From the NCBI RefSeq assembly GCF_947496985.1, contig NZ_CANMEZ010000009.1:62001-126000 (forward strand): 64,000 bases of DNA, given 5' to 3'. This stretch comes from an uncultured Kordia sp. Lineage in GTDB: Bacteria; Bacteroidota; Bacteroidia; Flavobacteriales; Flavobacteriaceae. A program made the position numbers and the translations under genes. The notes under the pieces were generated by a model. The model was not told the origin of the DNA, made no database searches, and was given only the letters and a program-made list of their open reading frames with translations. This document shows, piece after piece, positions 51,632 to 60,983 of the stretch. Position 1 is the stretch's first letter. Every line of letters begins with the position of its first letter.

Positions 51632-52240
51632 TTAGAGGTCTTCCAATAGTAGCAAATATAAGTTTTTTGAGCTACTTCCATAAGATAAAAAGTCCTTTTC
51701 TTCTTGCACTTGGAAATGCTTGATAGTAGTGATGTTACTTGGGATATTAGACTTGTATTTGTTTTTTATTCCACGCAAACCTTCACCAATTGCACCTACA
51801 AGTTGACTAGTTGTGGCAAGAATGACAAAGTTATCAGGTAAGTCGTTTAACTTTTTTTCTTTAATTTGATTAGAACAAACTAAAATAGAGCCATTATCAG
51901 CAATTAAATATTCGCAAGAAGCCAAATAAAAACTTGAATTCATGTTAATTTTTGAGAAACGAACGTCAAAATTGTCAAAACGTTCTTGCAATTGTTGATC
52001 AAAACAAAGCGCTTCTTTTCCTTCCCAACCGTTTTCAATTAGGATATTTTCCAAGCTATTGTATACATCGGTAAATGAATCGCAGTATAAAAATTTACCA
52101 CCATTCTTTCTGAAGTTTATTGTAAATCGCTCATCTATAGGGAGTTCAACTTGTGGCATATATTTGCCACGCTCATCTACAGAATTATCTTCCTGTTGCG
52201 GTTTAGATTTGGAGCCAAAAATTTTTTTAAAAAGACTCAT
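51632..52240 (-). CDS. LUD-domain protein (lactate-utilisation C type)
   Basis: A 202-residue protein. The N-terminal basic stretch (MSLFKKIFGSKSKPQQ) is followed by a domain matching the LUD (LutC/YkgG) family: ADNGSILVCSNQIKEKKLNDLPDNFVILATTSQLV and VEEKDF-type ending. The normal role is redox-linked lactate oxidation with LutA and LutB; neither is nearby, and in flavobacteria this gene is a constant neighbour of ftsH and cdsA (from memory). The function here may differ. Confidence 0.8.
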   Translation of the reverse strand: MSLFKKIFGSKSKPQQEDNSVDERGKYMPQVELPIDERFTINFRKNGGKFLYCDSFTDVYNSLENILIENGWEGKEALCFDQQLQERFDNFDVRFSKINMNSSFYLASCEYLIADNGSILVCSNQIKEKKLNDLPDNFVILATTSQLVGAIGEGLRGIKNKYKSNIPSNITTIKHFQVQEEKDFLSYGSSSKNLYLLLLEDL

Positions 52241-52355
52241 AGAGTCAAGCTGCAGTTTAATGTTAGGACATAGTTTCCGTAAAGATAGAAAATCTCGACT
52301 TATGCTAGCGATAAATCGAGATTTTTTAAATATAAATATCTGTTAAAGTAGTAGA

Positions 52356-54293
52356 CTATTCTTCAGAGTCTTCTATCTTGTTTGATTTTTCAAACGGTCT
52401 TGCTCCGAAAATTCCCTCTAAGTCATCTTTAAAGATCACTTCTTTTTCTAAAAGTAATTCGGCAAGTGTTGTTAGTTTATCTTTGTTTTGCTCTAATAAT
52501 TGAATAGCTCTTTGGTATTGATTTTCAATAATTGCAGAGATTTCTTTATCGATTACTTTCGCAGTTTCTTCACTATAAGGTTTAGAGAATCCATTATCAT
52601 TTCCGCTTGAATCGTAATACGTAATGTTTCCAATTTGATCATTTAAACCATATACCGTTACCATAGCACGCGCTTGTTTGGTAACTTTTTCTAAATCACT
52701 TAATGCACCAGTAGAAATTTTATCAAAGATTACTTTCTCAGCAGCTCGTCCTCCTAATGTAGCACACATTTCGTCTAACATTTGTTCTGTACGAACCAAT
52801 AAACGCTCTTCTGGTAAGTACCAAGCAGCTCCTAATGATTGTCCTCTTGGAACGATAGTAACTTTTACTAACGGTGCAGCATATTCAAGCAACCAACTTA
52901 CAGTTGCATGACCAGCTTCGTGAAAAGCAACTGTTTTCTTTTCGCCTGGCGTTATGATTTTATTTTTCTTTTCTAAACCACCAACAATTCTGTCAACCGC
53001 ATCCAAGAAATCTTGCTTCTCAACAGCTTTTTTCCCTTTACGAGCAGCAATTAATGCAGCTTCATTACACACGTTTGCAATATCAGCACCAGAGAAACCT
53101 GGTGTTTGTTTTGATAAGAAATCGGTATCTAAGTTATCTGCTTTCTTTAATGGTTTTAAGTGAACTTCAAAAATTTCTTTACGTTCACGAATGTCTGGAA
53201 GATCTACATAAATTTGTCTGTCAAAACGTCCAGCACGCATTAATGCTTTATCTAAGATATCTGCACGGTTGGTAGCAGCCATTACAATTACATTTGTATT
53301 GGTGCCAAAACCATCCATTTCTGTTAATAATTGGTTTAATGTATTTTCACGTTCATCGTTAGAACCTGTGAAATTATTTTTTCCACGTGCACGTCCAATC
53401 GCGTCAATTTCATCAATAAATATAATTGCAGGTGATTTCTCTTTTGCTTGTTTGAACAAGTCACGAACTCTAGAAGCTCCAACACCTACAAACATTTCTA
53501 CGAAGTCTGAACCTGATAGTGAGAAGAAAGGCACTTTTGCTTCTCCAGCGACTGCTTTTGCTAATAAAGTTTTACCTGTTCCTGGAGGTCCTACTAATAA
53601 GGCTCCTTTTGGAATTTTTCCTCCTAAAGAGGTATATTTCTCTGGATTTTTAAGGAAATCTACAATTTCTTGTACTTCTTCTTTTGCACCTTCTAATCCT
53701 GCAACATCTTTAAACGATGTTTTCATATCTGTTTTTTCGTCAAATAGCTTCGCTTTCGATTTCCCGATGTTGAAAATCTGTCCACCGCCGCCAGCGCCAC
53801 CGCCGCCAGACATTCTTCGCATGATAAAAATCCAAACTCCAATGATGAGTATAAATGGTAAAATGCTAACTAATATGCTTGTAAAGCTGCTGCTTTCTTG
53901 ATCGGAAGCAATTTCAAAATCAAGACTTTTCGCTACTTTGACTTCATTAAGATAATCTTCAAAATTTTCTAAGTTTAGATATTTTATCGTAAAATCAGGT
54001 GATTCACCCATAAAGGATAAACCTGTTTTTTTCTTTACAAAATCTTTGAAAATGTCTTTTTCTGCAGCGCCTTCTTTTAAATAAATTCTAGCAACTTTAG
54101 TATTTGTAACTACCTCAATTTTTTCAATATCATTGTATTGAACTAATTCTTTAAACTTTGTAAAAGTTACTTTGTCGTCAGAACCAGAATCATTTGAAAA
54201 TATTAAGAAAATAAGGAAGAGCCCAACCATTCCATAAATCCAATATGGACTGAATTTGGGTTTTTTATCAATGTTCTTGTTGTTGTTTGCCAT
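52356..54293 (-). CDS. ftsH: ATP-dependent zinc metalloprotease FtsH
   Basis: A 645-residue membrane-bound AAA+ protease that degrades misfolded membrane proteins and regulatory targets. Two N-terminal TM helices (about 15-33 and 140-158), a periplasmic domain between, then Walker A GPPGTGKTLLAKA, Walker B AIIFIDEIDAIG, pore loop FVGVGAS, second region of homology ATNRADILDKALMRAGRFDRQ, and zinc HEAGH in AFHEAGHATVSWLL. The Gly-rich linker (GGGGAGGGG) precedes the ATPase. Operon with rsfS upstream (18 nt) and the LUD gene downstream. Confidence 0.97.
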   Translation of the reverse strand: MANNNKNIDKKPKFSPYWIYGMVGLFLIFLIFSNDSGSDDKVTFTKFKELVQYNDIEKIEVVTNTKVARIYLKEGAAEKDIFKDFVKKKTGLSFMGESPDFTIKYLNLENFEDYLNEVKVAKSLDFEIASDQESSSFTSILVSILPFILIIGVWIFIMRRMSGGGGAGGGGQIFNIGKSKAKLFDEKTDMKTSFKDVAGLEGAKEEVQEIVDFLKNPEKYTSLGGKIPKGALLVGPPGTGKTLLAKAVAGEAKVPFFSLSGSDFVEMFVGVGASRVRDLFKQAKEKSPAIIFIDEIDAIGRARGKNNFTGSNDERENTLNQLLTEMDGFGTNTNVIVMAATNRADILDKALMRAGRFDRQIYVDLPDIRERKEIFEVHLKPLKKADNLDTDFLSKQTPGFSGADIANVCNEAALIAARKGKKAVEKQDFLDAVDRIVGGLEKKNKIITPGEKKTVAFHEAGHATVSWLLEYAAPLVKVTIVPRGQSLGAAWYLPEERLLVRTEQMLDEMCATLGGRAAEKVIFDKISTGALSDLEKVTKQARAMVTVYGLNDQIGNITYYDSSGNDNGFSKPYSEETAKVIDKEISAIIENQYQRAIQLLEQNKDKLTTLAELLLEKEVIFKDDLEGIFGARPFEKSNKIEDSEE

Positions 54294-54311
54294 TAAATGA
54301 AAATGTAATTT

Positions 54312-54683
54312 TTAATAATTTGCTTGAATAGTAGTAATCTTGGCATCTCCCCAAAGTCCTTCTATATCATAAAATTCACGGATGTGTTTTTGAAATACAT
54401 GAACGACTACATTCACATAATCCATTAATACCCATTCTGCGTTATCAGCACCTTCAATGTGCCATGGTTTGTCTTTCAATTCCTTACTCACCATTTTTTG
54501 AACAGAACCTACAATGGCATTTACTTGTGTATTAGATGTACCATTACATATTATAAAGTAGTCACAAACTGTATTTTCTATTTCGCGTAAGTCTAAGATA
54601 GTAATATCATTTCCTTTAACTTCTTCTATCCCTTTTACGATGCCCGTGATCAATTGATCCGTGCTAACCTCAGTTTTCGTCAT
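54312..54683 (-). CDS. rsfS: ribosome silencing factor
   Basis: A 123-residue RsfS (Iojap/DUF143) protein that binds ribosomal protein uL14 and blocks subunit joining during starvation. Signatures: DITILDLREIENTVCDYFIICNG, WHIEGADNAEWVLMDYVNVVVHVF and REFYDIEGLWGDA. It is the first gene of the rsfS-ftsH-LUD-cdsA-psd-ACBP-CPBP operon. A minus-strand TACTTTTG box lies at 54704-54711, 21 nt before the ATG. Confidence 0.95.
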   Translation of the reverse strand: MTKTEVSTDQLITGIVKGIEEVKGNDITILDLREIENTVCDYFIICNGTSNTQVNAIVGSVQKMVSKELKDKPWHIEGADNAEWVLMDYVNVVVHVFQKHIREFYDIEGLWGDAKITTIQANY

Positions 54684-54703
54684 TCAATTATTTATATTTT
54701 GTA

Positions 54704-54711
54704 CAAAAGTA
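54704..54711 (-). promoter_or_regulatory. -7 promoter box of the rsfS operon
   Basis: Minus-strand TACTTTTG matches the TAnnTTTG -7 consensus. It lies 20 nt upstream of the rsfS ATG at 54683. No good -33 element is visible. The 94-nt gap to the divergent birA gene must carry both promoters. Confidence 0.45.
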
Positions 54712-54777
54712 TTACTTTTAAATGTTATTTATAACACCATTAACATAAAGAATACTTAAAGAATTTTTAAATATACA

Positions 54778-55509
54778 ATGAAAATAATCAAACTTGATGC
54801 CATTGATTCCACAAATACTTATTTACGTCAGTTAAGCAACACTGAATTATTGGAAGATTTCACCATTGTAGTAGCTGCTTCACAGACAGCAGGTAAGGGA
54901 CAAATGGGAACAACTTGGAGCTCTGAAAAAGGCAAAAACCTTACGTTTAGTGTATTTAAAAAGATTTCGTGTTTAGATACTGATGAAGGTTTTTACATAA
55001 GTATGGCTACTTCTTTGGCTATTTATAATGCGTTAACATATTTTCAGATTCCTAAATTAGCGATTAAATGGCCTAACGACATTTTGTCAGAGAGTCAGAA
55101 GATTTGTGGAATTTTAATTGAAAGTGTCATACAAAATAGCAAAATGACAGCAGCAATTATCGGAATTGGAATAAATGTGAACCAAACAAAGTTTGAAAAT
55201 GGCTTAAATGCTTCTTCGTTAAAAAAGATTACAGGAATTCATTTTGATTTAGATGAAGTGATGTTTCAACTGACAAATCAATTAAAAAAGTACTCTCGCT
55301 TGATTACAGATCGATCTTTTGACCTATTGAAAACAGAATATGAATCGTTGTTATTTCGAAAAGACAAACCTTCTACTTTCAGAAAGTTAAATGGTGATTT
55401 ATTAATGGGATTTATTCAAGGAGTTGGCGAAGATGGAAAACTAAATGTGTTATTAGAGGATGAAATAGTAACAGCATTTGACTTGAAAGAAATTAAGCTT
55501 TTGTATTAA
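54778..55509 (+). CDS. birA: biotin-[acetyl-CoA-carboxylase] ligase
   Basis: A 243-residue monofunctional biotin protein ligase without the N-terminal DNA-binding domain of E. coli BirA. It activates biotin with ATP and attaches it to the biotin carboxyl carrier protein. Motifs: IDSTNTYLRQL, the GRGRxGR-like AGKGQMGTTWSS, LTFSV, and IKWPNDILSESQKICGILIE. Length is typical of the short form. Divergent from rsfS (94 nt), followed by a bidirectional hairpin. Confidence 0.93.
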   Translation: MKIIKLDAIDSTNTYLRQLSNTELLEDFTIVVAASQTAGKGQMGTTWSSEKGKNLTFSVFKKISCLDTDEGFYISMATSLAIYNALTYFQIPKLAIKWPNDILSESQKICGILIESVIQNSKMTAAIIGIGINVNQTKFENGLNASSLKKITGIHFDLDEVMFQLTNQLKKYSRLITDRSFDLLKTEYESLLFRKDKPSTFRKLNGDLLMGFIQGVGEDGKLNVLLEDEIVTAFDLKEIKLLY

Positions 55510-55570
55510 TTTTGACCTTTCTTTGATGCTTAATTAGTAGATCATTATCATTAGACATAGCCAGAATGAA

Positions 55571-55612
55571 AATAAAAAAGTTGAACAAAGATATCTTCAT
55601 TCAACTTTATAA
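55571..55612. terminator. bidirectional terminator between birA and SRPBCC gene
   Basis: AAAGTTGAA (55577-55585) pairs with TTCAACTTT (55600-55608) across a 14-nt loop. The A-run to the left and T-run potential on both strands suit the two convergent genes. Confidence 0.7.
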
Positions 55613-55632
55613 AAATTATATATTTTAAAGGT

Positions 55633-56025
55633 TTACAATTTCCCCATATTTTCAGCAAGCGTATTGATAAATTTCCCGATAGGTCCTTTTATCATCATTG
55701 CCATCATTGGATTAAAATCACCTTCAAAAGCTAATTGTGCTTCACTTTTCCCAGCTTCTAATTCCTCAATATTTCCTGTAAGCGTAAAAGGTAATTTATC
55801 AGATGCAGCTCCTAATACAACTGTATTTGGAGGTGTGCTTTCTTTTAATTTTAATACGATTTCAGGCATTCCTTTTAGCGCAAAAAGGAATTTTCCTTCG
55901 GCTAATACTTCAAATTTGCTAATACTTTCTGGCATTAATTTTTCAAAGTTCTCTACATTCGTCAAAAAATCGTAAAGCTCTTGCGGCGATTTCGCTACGG
56001 TAACTTTTGGGCTTTCTAAATTCAT
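55633..56025 (-). CDS. SRPBCC-family lipid/ligand-binding protein
   Basis: A 130-residue single-domain protein with the START/SRPBCC layout: TVAKSPQELYDFLTNVENFEKLMPESISKF at the N-terminus and a C-terminal long helix (FNPMMAMMIKGPIGKFINTLAENMGKL). Members bind hydrophobic ligands in a helix-grip fold; ligand unknown. It ends 20 nt before the terminator and follows pyrE by 27 nt on the same strand, probably one transcript. Confidence 0.85.
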   Translation of the reverse strand: MNLESPKVTVAKSPQELYDFLTNVENFEKLMPESISKFEVLAEGKFLFALKGMPEIVLKLKESTPPNTVVLGAASDKLPFTLTGNIEELEAGKSEAQLAFEGDFNPMMAMMIKGPIGKFINTLAENMGKL

Positions 56026-56052
56026 CTATTATTTTTTATTTGGGTATTCTAA

Positions 56053-56697
56053 TCAATTTGCGTTCCATTTTGAAGGGTCTTTTCGCCAATTTTCTAACGT
56101 TTCCAATTCTGAAGACGTAATATAATTTGTGTCTAAGGCTTGCTCAAGTAAGTTTTCATAGTTACTCAATGTGTTCAATTGTACATTGGCATTTTCAAAA
56201 TTTTCCTTAGCAATATCAAAATTATACGAAAAAATAGCCACCATTCCTTTTACATTAACTTCTGCTTCTTTTAATGCTTTTACGGCATTTAAGCTACTCT
56301 TTCCTGTACTGATCAAATCTTCTACAACCACTACATTTTGACCTTTTTGAATAAAACCTTCAATTTGGTTTTGTCTTCCGTGCTTTTTTGCTTCCGGTCT
56401 AACATATACAAACGGAAGACCTAAATATTCAGCCACTAGAATTCCAATTCCAATAGCGCCAGTAGCTACACCAGCAATTACATCAGGTTTTCCATACTCT
56501 TTTTCAATATGTTTTGCGAATTGTTCTCTTAGGTAGTTTCTAATAGGAGGAAACGATAGTGTTATCCTGTTATCACAATATATTGGAGATTTCCAACCAG
56601 AAGCCCAAGTAAAAGGTTCTTGTGGTTGTAATTTAATTGCGTTAATTTGCAATAATAATTCGGCAGTCTTTTTAGCTGTATTTTTATCAAAAATCAT
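56053..56697 (-). CDS. pyrE: orotate phosphoribosyltransferase
   Basis: A 214-residue enzyme of pyrimidine synthesis converting orotate and PRPP to orotidine 5'-phosphate. PRPP-binding motif VVVEDLISTGKSSLNAV, with RPEAKKHGRQNQIEGF and the N-terminal FTWASGWKSPIYCDNR. Start at ATG 56697 (MIFDKNTAKK); the longer frame to 56778 runs into the divergent NUDIX gene and has no matching family sequence. The NUDIX start lies 1 nt away, so the promoters of both genes must lie inside the opposite coding regions. Confidence 0.95.
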   Translation of the reverse strand: MIFDKNTAKKTAELLLQINAIKLQPQEPFTWASGWKSPIYCDNRITLSFPPIRNYLREQFAKHIEKEYGKPDVIAGVATGAIGIGILVAEYLGLPFVYVRPEAKKHGRQNQIEGFIQKGQNVVVVEDLISTGKSSLNAVKALKEAEVNVKGMVAIFSYNFDIAKENFENANVQLNTLSNYENLLEQALDTNYITSSELETLENWRKDPSKWNAN

Positions 56698-56698
56698 A

Positions 56699-57286
56699 AT
56701 GCAAATGTATAAAGTTTTTATCAATGAAAAGCTTATTATTCTATCAAATGAAATAAATAAGCATGAAATTTCCGACACTTTTTTATTGAAAGACGTTGAT
56801 TTTGAGTGGATTATTGGGAAAATTGCTGCCGGAAAATTAGATAAAGCGATCCTTTATCACGATAACGGTGATGAGTTATTACCACTTTTATATACAAAAT
56901 TGCCTTTGGTTGAAGCCGCAGGCGGATTGGTGAAAAATACAAATGATGATGTACTTTTTATTTTTAGAAATGGAAAATGGGACTTACCTAAAGGAAAAAC
57001 TGAAAAAGGCGAAGACATTAAAGAAACTGCTATTCGTGAAGTAGAAGAAGAGACAGGCGTAAAAGGTTTGGTAATTACAGATTTTATCACAAAAACGTAT
57101 CATGTTTTTAAACGTAATGGTGAATATCGTTTAAAATTAACACATTGGTATTATATGCGAACTGCGTATGAAGGTGAATTATTTCCACAATTAGAAGAAG
57201 ATATTCTTGAAGTTGTATGGAAAAATGAAGCAGAAACTACAGCGGCACTTCAAAATTCTTATGAAAATATAAAGTTGTTATTTTGA
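56699..57286 (+). CDS. NUDIX hydrolase
   Basis: A 195-residue protein with an N-terminal extension of about 75 residues and the NUDIX box GKTEKGEDIKETAIREVEEETG (about 100-121), which binds metal and hydrolyses nucleoside-diphosphate derivatives. The exact substrate is unknown. Starts possible at 56699 (MQMYKVFIN) or 56705. It is divergent from pyrE with a single base between the start codons. Confidence 0.9.
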   Translation: MQMYKVFINEKLIILSNEINKHEISDTFLLKDVDFEWIIGKIAAGKLDKAILYHDNGDELLPLLYTKLPLVEAAGGLVKNTNDDVLFIFRNGKWDLPKGKTEKGEDIKETAIREVEEETGVKGLVITDFITKTYHVFKRNGEYRLKLTHWYYMRTAYEGELFPQLEEDILEVVWKNEAETTAALQNSYENIKLLF

Positions 57287-57318
57287 CTTCAATTTCGCTC
57301 AATTTTCAAACTAATACA

Positions 57319-59070
57319 TTATCGCAAAATTCTGAAAATAGGATAACGCAGGTGTGCTTCTTCATAATGATTGGATTGTTTGTAAAGCCAACGTAATTGT
57401 TTAGATGCACTATTTGCAAAAGTAGTATCAGTTGCTTGCTTTTCGGCAAGTTCTTCACGTAAACGTTGATTAACGTTTAATATTTTTTGTATTTCATCTT
57501 CAAAAACATAGGCTGAAAACCCTTCTTTTTGCTGTAAAATAGTATCGAAAAAATTCCAATTGAAAAACGAATCAACAGCTTCAGGCTCTAAAGTTTCTAG
57601 GAGATAACGAAATGCTATCTGATTTGTATACACAATAAAATCACCTTGGGTAAAACCAATTTTTTGTTGAGTTTTCTTCACTTCAGTATTATAATGTGTA
57701 TAATGTCCTTCAAACGGATTTTTATAGGTTTTATAATTTTTAATATGATATGTTTCCACTCGGATAATCGTATCTTTTTTGAGTTGTGACATTTCAACCT
57801 TATTCAATTTTAAAAGCTCAATAACAGGATGCCAACCTTTTGGAATTACATATGCTTTTGGAATTACAACTTCTTTTTTAGGTTTGAAATAATTTGAATA
57901 GTTTACTTCTTTTGTAAATGGTTTTGTGTCATCATACTTTAAGCGTTGCTGTCCTGTAACGTCACTTTTAATAAAATTCCCCTCAAAACCTTTAAATTTT
58001 AAAACAGTTTTTTTGCTTTTATTTAATTCCCATTGTACAGGATAAGTTTTTGCATTTACAAAAGAGGTATGTGTCTTTGCACGAATAGACTTAATATTTG
58101 CATGATGTTTCGTTTCAATATTTTGAATTAGTGCATCCATTAAAGCATATGTTCCTTCTACACGTTGTTTATATGGTTTTAGCATATGTGTTTCCACCAT
58201 TAAACCAAGTGTATTAAACAATGTTGTGTATCCTGTAGAATAACGTGGAGAATCCATAAATTGAGAAAAACCGGCTTCTGGTGTTCTGCCAAAAACATTT
58301 ACATACGGTGTAATATCCCAATTGTTTTCTTGTAATGTTTCTTCTAAATCGGGCATCATGGTTTCGTGTAAAAACGTACCTGCTTCATGTCCTAACTTAT
58401 TATGTTGTGTAAATAAATGTGTCAAAGTATATTGATAATCTGCACCATTACTTACATGATTGTCTACAAAAACATCAGGTTGTACTTTATGAAAAATTTC
58501 AGCAAATGCTTTTGCGTTTCGCGTGTCAGATTTAATAAAATCACGATTTAAATCATAGTTCTGGGCATTTCCCCGAAAGCCATAAGCTTCAGGACCATTT
58601 TGATTGGCTCTCGTATCAGAATTTCGATTTAAACTTCCTCCAACATTATACACAGGAATTGTAGCAATCACTACATTTTTTGGAGCTTTTTTTGTTCCGT
58701 TTGCCAAATCTCTAAATAGCATCATAGTGGCGTCAATTCCATCACTTTCACCAGGGTGAATTCCATTATTGACTAATAAAATTGTTTTCTCTTTTCGAAT
58801 CGCATCAAAATCAAAATTTTCATCAGAATTGTAAGTAGCTAAATGTAATGGTTCGCCAGCATCTGTTTTTCCAATAGTTTCCAAATGAATTTGATCGTAA
58901 CTGTCTGCTAAATTTTCATAATACGCAATTACCTCAGGATATGTAGGTGTTTGTGTTCCTCCAGATTTTTCAAATTGTGTTGTAAAATCAATATCACTTT
59001 TAGCATTTTTTTGTTCAGAAGTACAGGCAAAAAATAATAAGAAGATAAAAAGATAGCTTAGTTTTTTCAT
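57319..59070 (-). CDS. M14-family zinc carboxypeptidase lipoprotein
   Basis: A 583-residue lipoprotein from the ATG at 59070 (lipobox FFAC, Cys16); the longer frame to 59142 is rejected for lack of signal-peptide character. M14 zinc peptidase domain at about 40-330: zinc ligands in NNGIHPGESDGIDA (His and Glu), His in FVDNHVSNGADYQYTLTHL, catalytic Glu in LMVETHML. The C-terminal 250 residues are beta-rich and of unknown function. Likely a periplasmic or surface peptidase. Divergent from the SulP transporter. Confidence 0.9.
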   Translation of the reverse strand: MKKLSYLFIFLLFFACTSEQKNAKSDIDFTTQFEKSGGTQTPTYPEVIAYYENLADSYDQIHLETIGKTDAGEPLHLATYNSDENFDFDAIRKEKTILLVNNGIHPGESDGIDATMMLFRDLANGTKKAPKNVVIATIPVYNVGGSLNRNSDTRANQNGPEAYGFRGNAQNYDLNRDFIKSDTRNAKAFAEIFHKVQPDVFVDNHVSNGADYQYTLTHLFTQHNKLGHEAGTFLHETMMPDLEETLQENNWDITPYVNVFGRTPEAGFSQFMDSPRYSTGYTTLFNTLGLMVETHMLKPYKQRVEGTYALMDALIQNIETKHHANIKSIRAKTHTSFVNAKTYPVQWELNKSKKTVLKFKGFEGNFIKSDVTGQQRLKYDDTKPFTKEVNYSNYFKPKKEVVIPKAYVIPKGWHPVIELLKLNKVEMSQLKKDTIIRVETYHIKNYKTYKNPFEGHYTHYNTEVKKTQQKIGFTQGDFIVYTNQIAFRYLLETLEPEAVDSFFNWNFFDTILQQKEGFSAYVFEDEIQKILNVNQRLREELAEKQATDTTFANSASKQLRWLYKQSNHYEEAHLRYPIFRILR

Positions 59071-59186
59071 GAAAATAGATTTTGACTTGTCAAACTTAGT
59101 CAAAAAAATCAGATGTTGTTTTTTTAAAATAATCATTAACATACTAACAATTCATCTTTATACTTTATGGGAAACTTTAAAAAAAC

Positions 59187-59216
59187 TTGTAAGAAGAAAT
59201 AATAACTGTATTTTTG
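59187..59216 (+). promoter_or_regulatory. Bacteroidota-type promoter of the SulP gene
   Basis: TTG at 59187-59189, a 19-nt spacer, then TATTTTTG (TAnnTTTG) at 59209-59216. This is the best match to the flavobacterial promoter consensus in the window and lies 38 nt before the ATG at 59255. Confidence 0.65.
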
Positions 59217-59254
59217 CCGCTTCTTAAAACACGAGAAAATTAGAGCAAAGAATT

Positions 59255-60895
59255 ATGACTGAGTTTATTAGAAAGCGTGCGGCGAATGCCAAAAATGATA
59301 TTTTAAGTGGATTAACAGTTGCGTTGGCATTAGTGCCAGAAGCAGTTGCATTTGCCTTTGTAGCAGATGTTCCGCCAATGGTTGGATTGTACGGAGCCTT
59401 TATGATGGGACTGATTACTGCTATTTTTGGAGGACGACCAGGAATGATTTCTGGAGCTACAGGAGCAATGGCAGTTGTTATGGTTGCTTTAGTGAAAAAA
59501 GGAAATGAATTCGGATTAGAAGGAGGACTTGGAGAGCAAGGTTTACAGTTCTTATTTATTACCTTGTTAATGGTTGGAGTTATTCAGGCTTTAGCTGGAG
59601 TTTTTAAACTTGGAAAATTTGTTCGCTTAATTCCACACCCAGTAATGATGGGATTCGTAAATGGTTTGGCTATTGTAATTTTTATGTCACAGTTGGCTAT
59701 GTTTCCGCAAATTGCACCAGATGGTGTTTCTATTTGGTCAGATGCAGGTGCTTGGTTTTCAGCATTATTTAGTAATGCGAAATTTTGGTTAATGTTCGGT
59801 CTAGTTGGATTGACAATGTTAATTATGTGGGGATTGCCAAAATTGACAAAGAAATTACCAGAAGCGTTAATCGCGATTATTGTGGTTTCTGCTATTGTGA
59901 TTTTAGGAAATGTAGATGTTGCCACAGTAAAATCATTTATTGTTGAAGGAAGTGAAGGAGCTGCTGATGGGCTAAAAGGAGGATTACCAGTATTTCAATC
60001 AGATATATTTACAGCTAAGTTATGGAGTATAGATGCATTATTGATGATGGCGCCGTATGCGTTCATTTTAGCAGCTATCGGATTGATAGAATCCTTAATG
60101 ACATTAAACTTAATTGATGAATTAACAGAAACTCGTGGAAATAGTAACCGTGAATGTTTAGCGCAAGGTGGCGCAAACTTTTTAAACGGACTTTTCGGTG
60201 GAATGGGAGGTTGTGCTATGATTGGACAATCAATTATTAATATCAAAGGTGGTGGACGTGGAAGACTATCAGGAATTGTAGCTGCATTAGCATTATTGTG
60301 TTTTATCTTATTTGCTTCAGGCCTTATAGAACAAGTGCCAATTGCTGCATTAGTTGGAGTGATGTTTATGGTAGTTATTGGAACTTTTGCTTGGAGTAGT
60401 TTTAGAATCTTAAATAAAATTCCTGTAAGTGATGCTATTGTTTTAATTGCAGTTTCTTTAATTACAGTTTGGCAAGATTTAGCTATTGCTGTAATAGCAG
60501 GTGTTATTATCTCTGCATTAGTGTTTTCATGGGAAAATGCAAAACGTATTCGTGCGCGTAAGAAAGAATTGGAAGACGGAACAAAGGTATACGAGATTTT
60601 TGGACCATTATTTTTTGGAAGTATTCAGGCGTTCAATAGTAAGTTTGATATAAAAAATGATCCTGATAAAGTAGTAATTGATTTTATGGAATCAAGAGTT
60701 TCTGATCATTCTGCTTTGGAAGCAATTTTCAATTTAATAAAGAAATACGAAACAGCAGGAAAACAGTTGCATGTAAAGCATTTAAGTGAAGATTGTAAGG
60801 CTTTAATGGTTAAAGCTTCTCCTAAGCTAGCAAATGTAATTGAAGATGCAATTGACGATCCACGGTATTATGTAGTAATGGATCCTGAGAACTAA
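59255..60895 (+). CDS. SulP-family anion transporter with STAS domain
   Basis: A 546-residue membrane protein: 10-12 TM helices (about 15-430) with the SulP signature AFVADVPPMVGLYGAFMMGLITAIFGGRPGMISGATGAMAVV-type region (first glycine-rich part), a conserved GGMGGCAMIGQSIINIKGGGRGRLSG, and a C-terminal cytoplasmic STAS domain (about 440-540, VVIDFMESRVSDHSALEAI). It transports sulfate or another anion such as bicarbonate; the substrate is undetermined. A good promoter is at 59187-59216. Confidence 0.92.
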   Translation: MTEFIRKRAANAKNDILSGLTVALALVPEAVAFAFVADVPPMVGLYGAFMMGLITAIFGGRPGMISGATGAMAVVMVALVKKGNEFGLEGGLGEQGLQFLFITLLMVGVIQALAGVFKLGKFVRLIPHPVMMGFVNGLAIVIFMSQLAMFPQIAPDGVSIWSDAGAWFSALFSNAKFWLMFGLVGLTMLIMWGLPKLTKKLPEALIAIIVVSAIVILGNVDVATVKSFIVEGSEGAADGLKGGLPVFQSDIFTAKLWSIDALLMMAPYAFILAAIGLIESLMTLNLIDELTETRGNSNRECLAQGGANFLNGLFGGMGGCAMIGQSIINIKGGGRGRLSGIVAALALLCFILFASGLIEQVPIAALVGVMFMVVIGTFAWSSFRILNKIPVSDAIVLIAVSLITVWQDLAIAVIAGVIISALVFSWENAKRIRARKKELEDGTKVYEIFGPLFFGSIQAFNSKFDIKNDPDKVVIDFMESRVSDHSALEAIFNLIKKYETAGKQLHVKHLSEDCKALMVKASPKLANVIEDAIDDPRYYVVMDPEN

Positions 60896-60983
60896 TTTTT
60901 TAACAGTAGCCCTTGAAAAAAAGTTAGAAAGCTACACTAATTTTTGTATCTTTTTCGGCAGATTTTTAGCCTACTCGCAAACT

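Noticed and set aside
55664-55975. Plus-strand frame within the SRPBCC gene
   Set aside because: Antisense shadow of a clear SRPBCC coding sequence.
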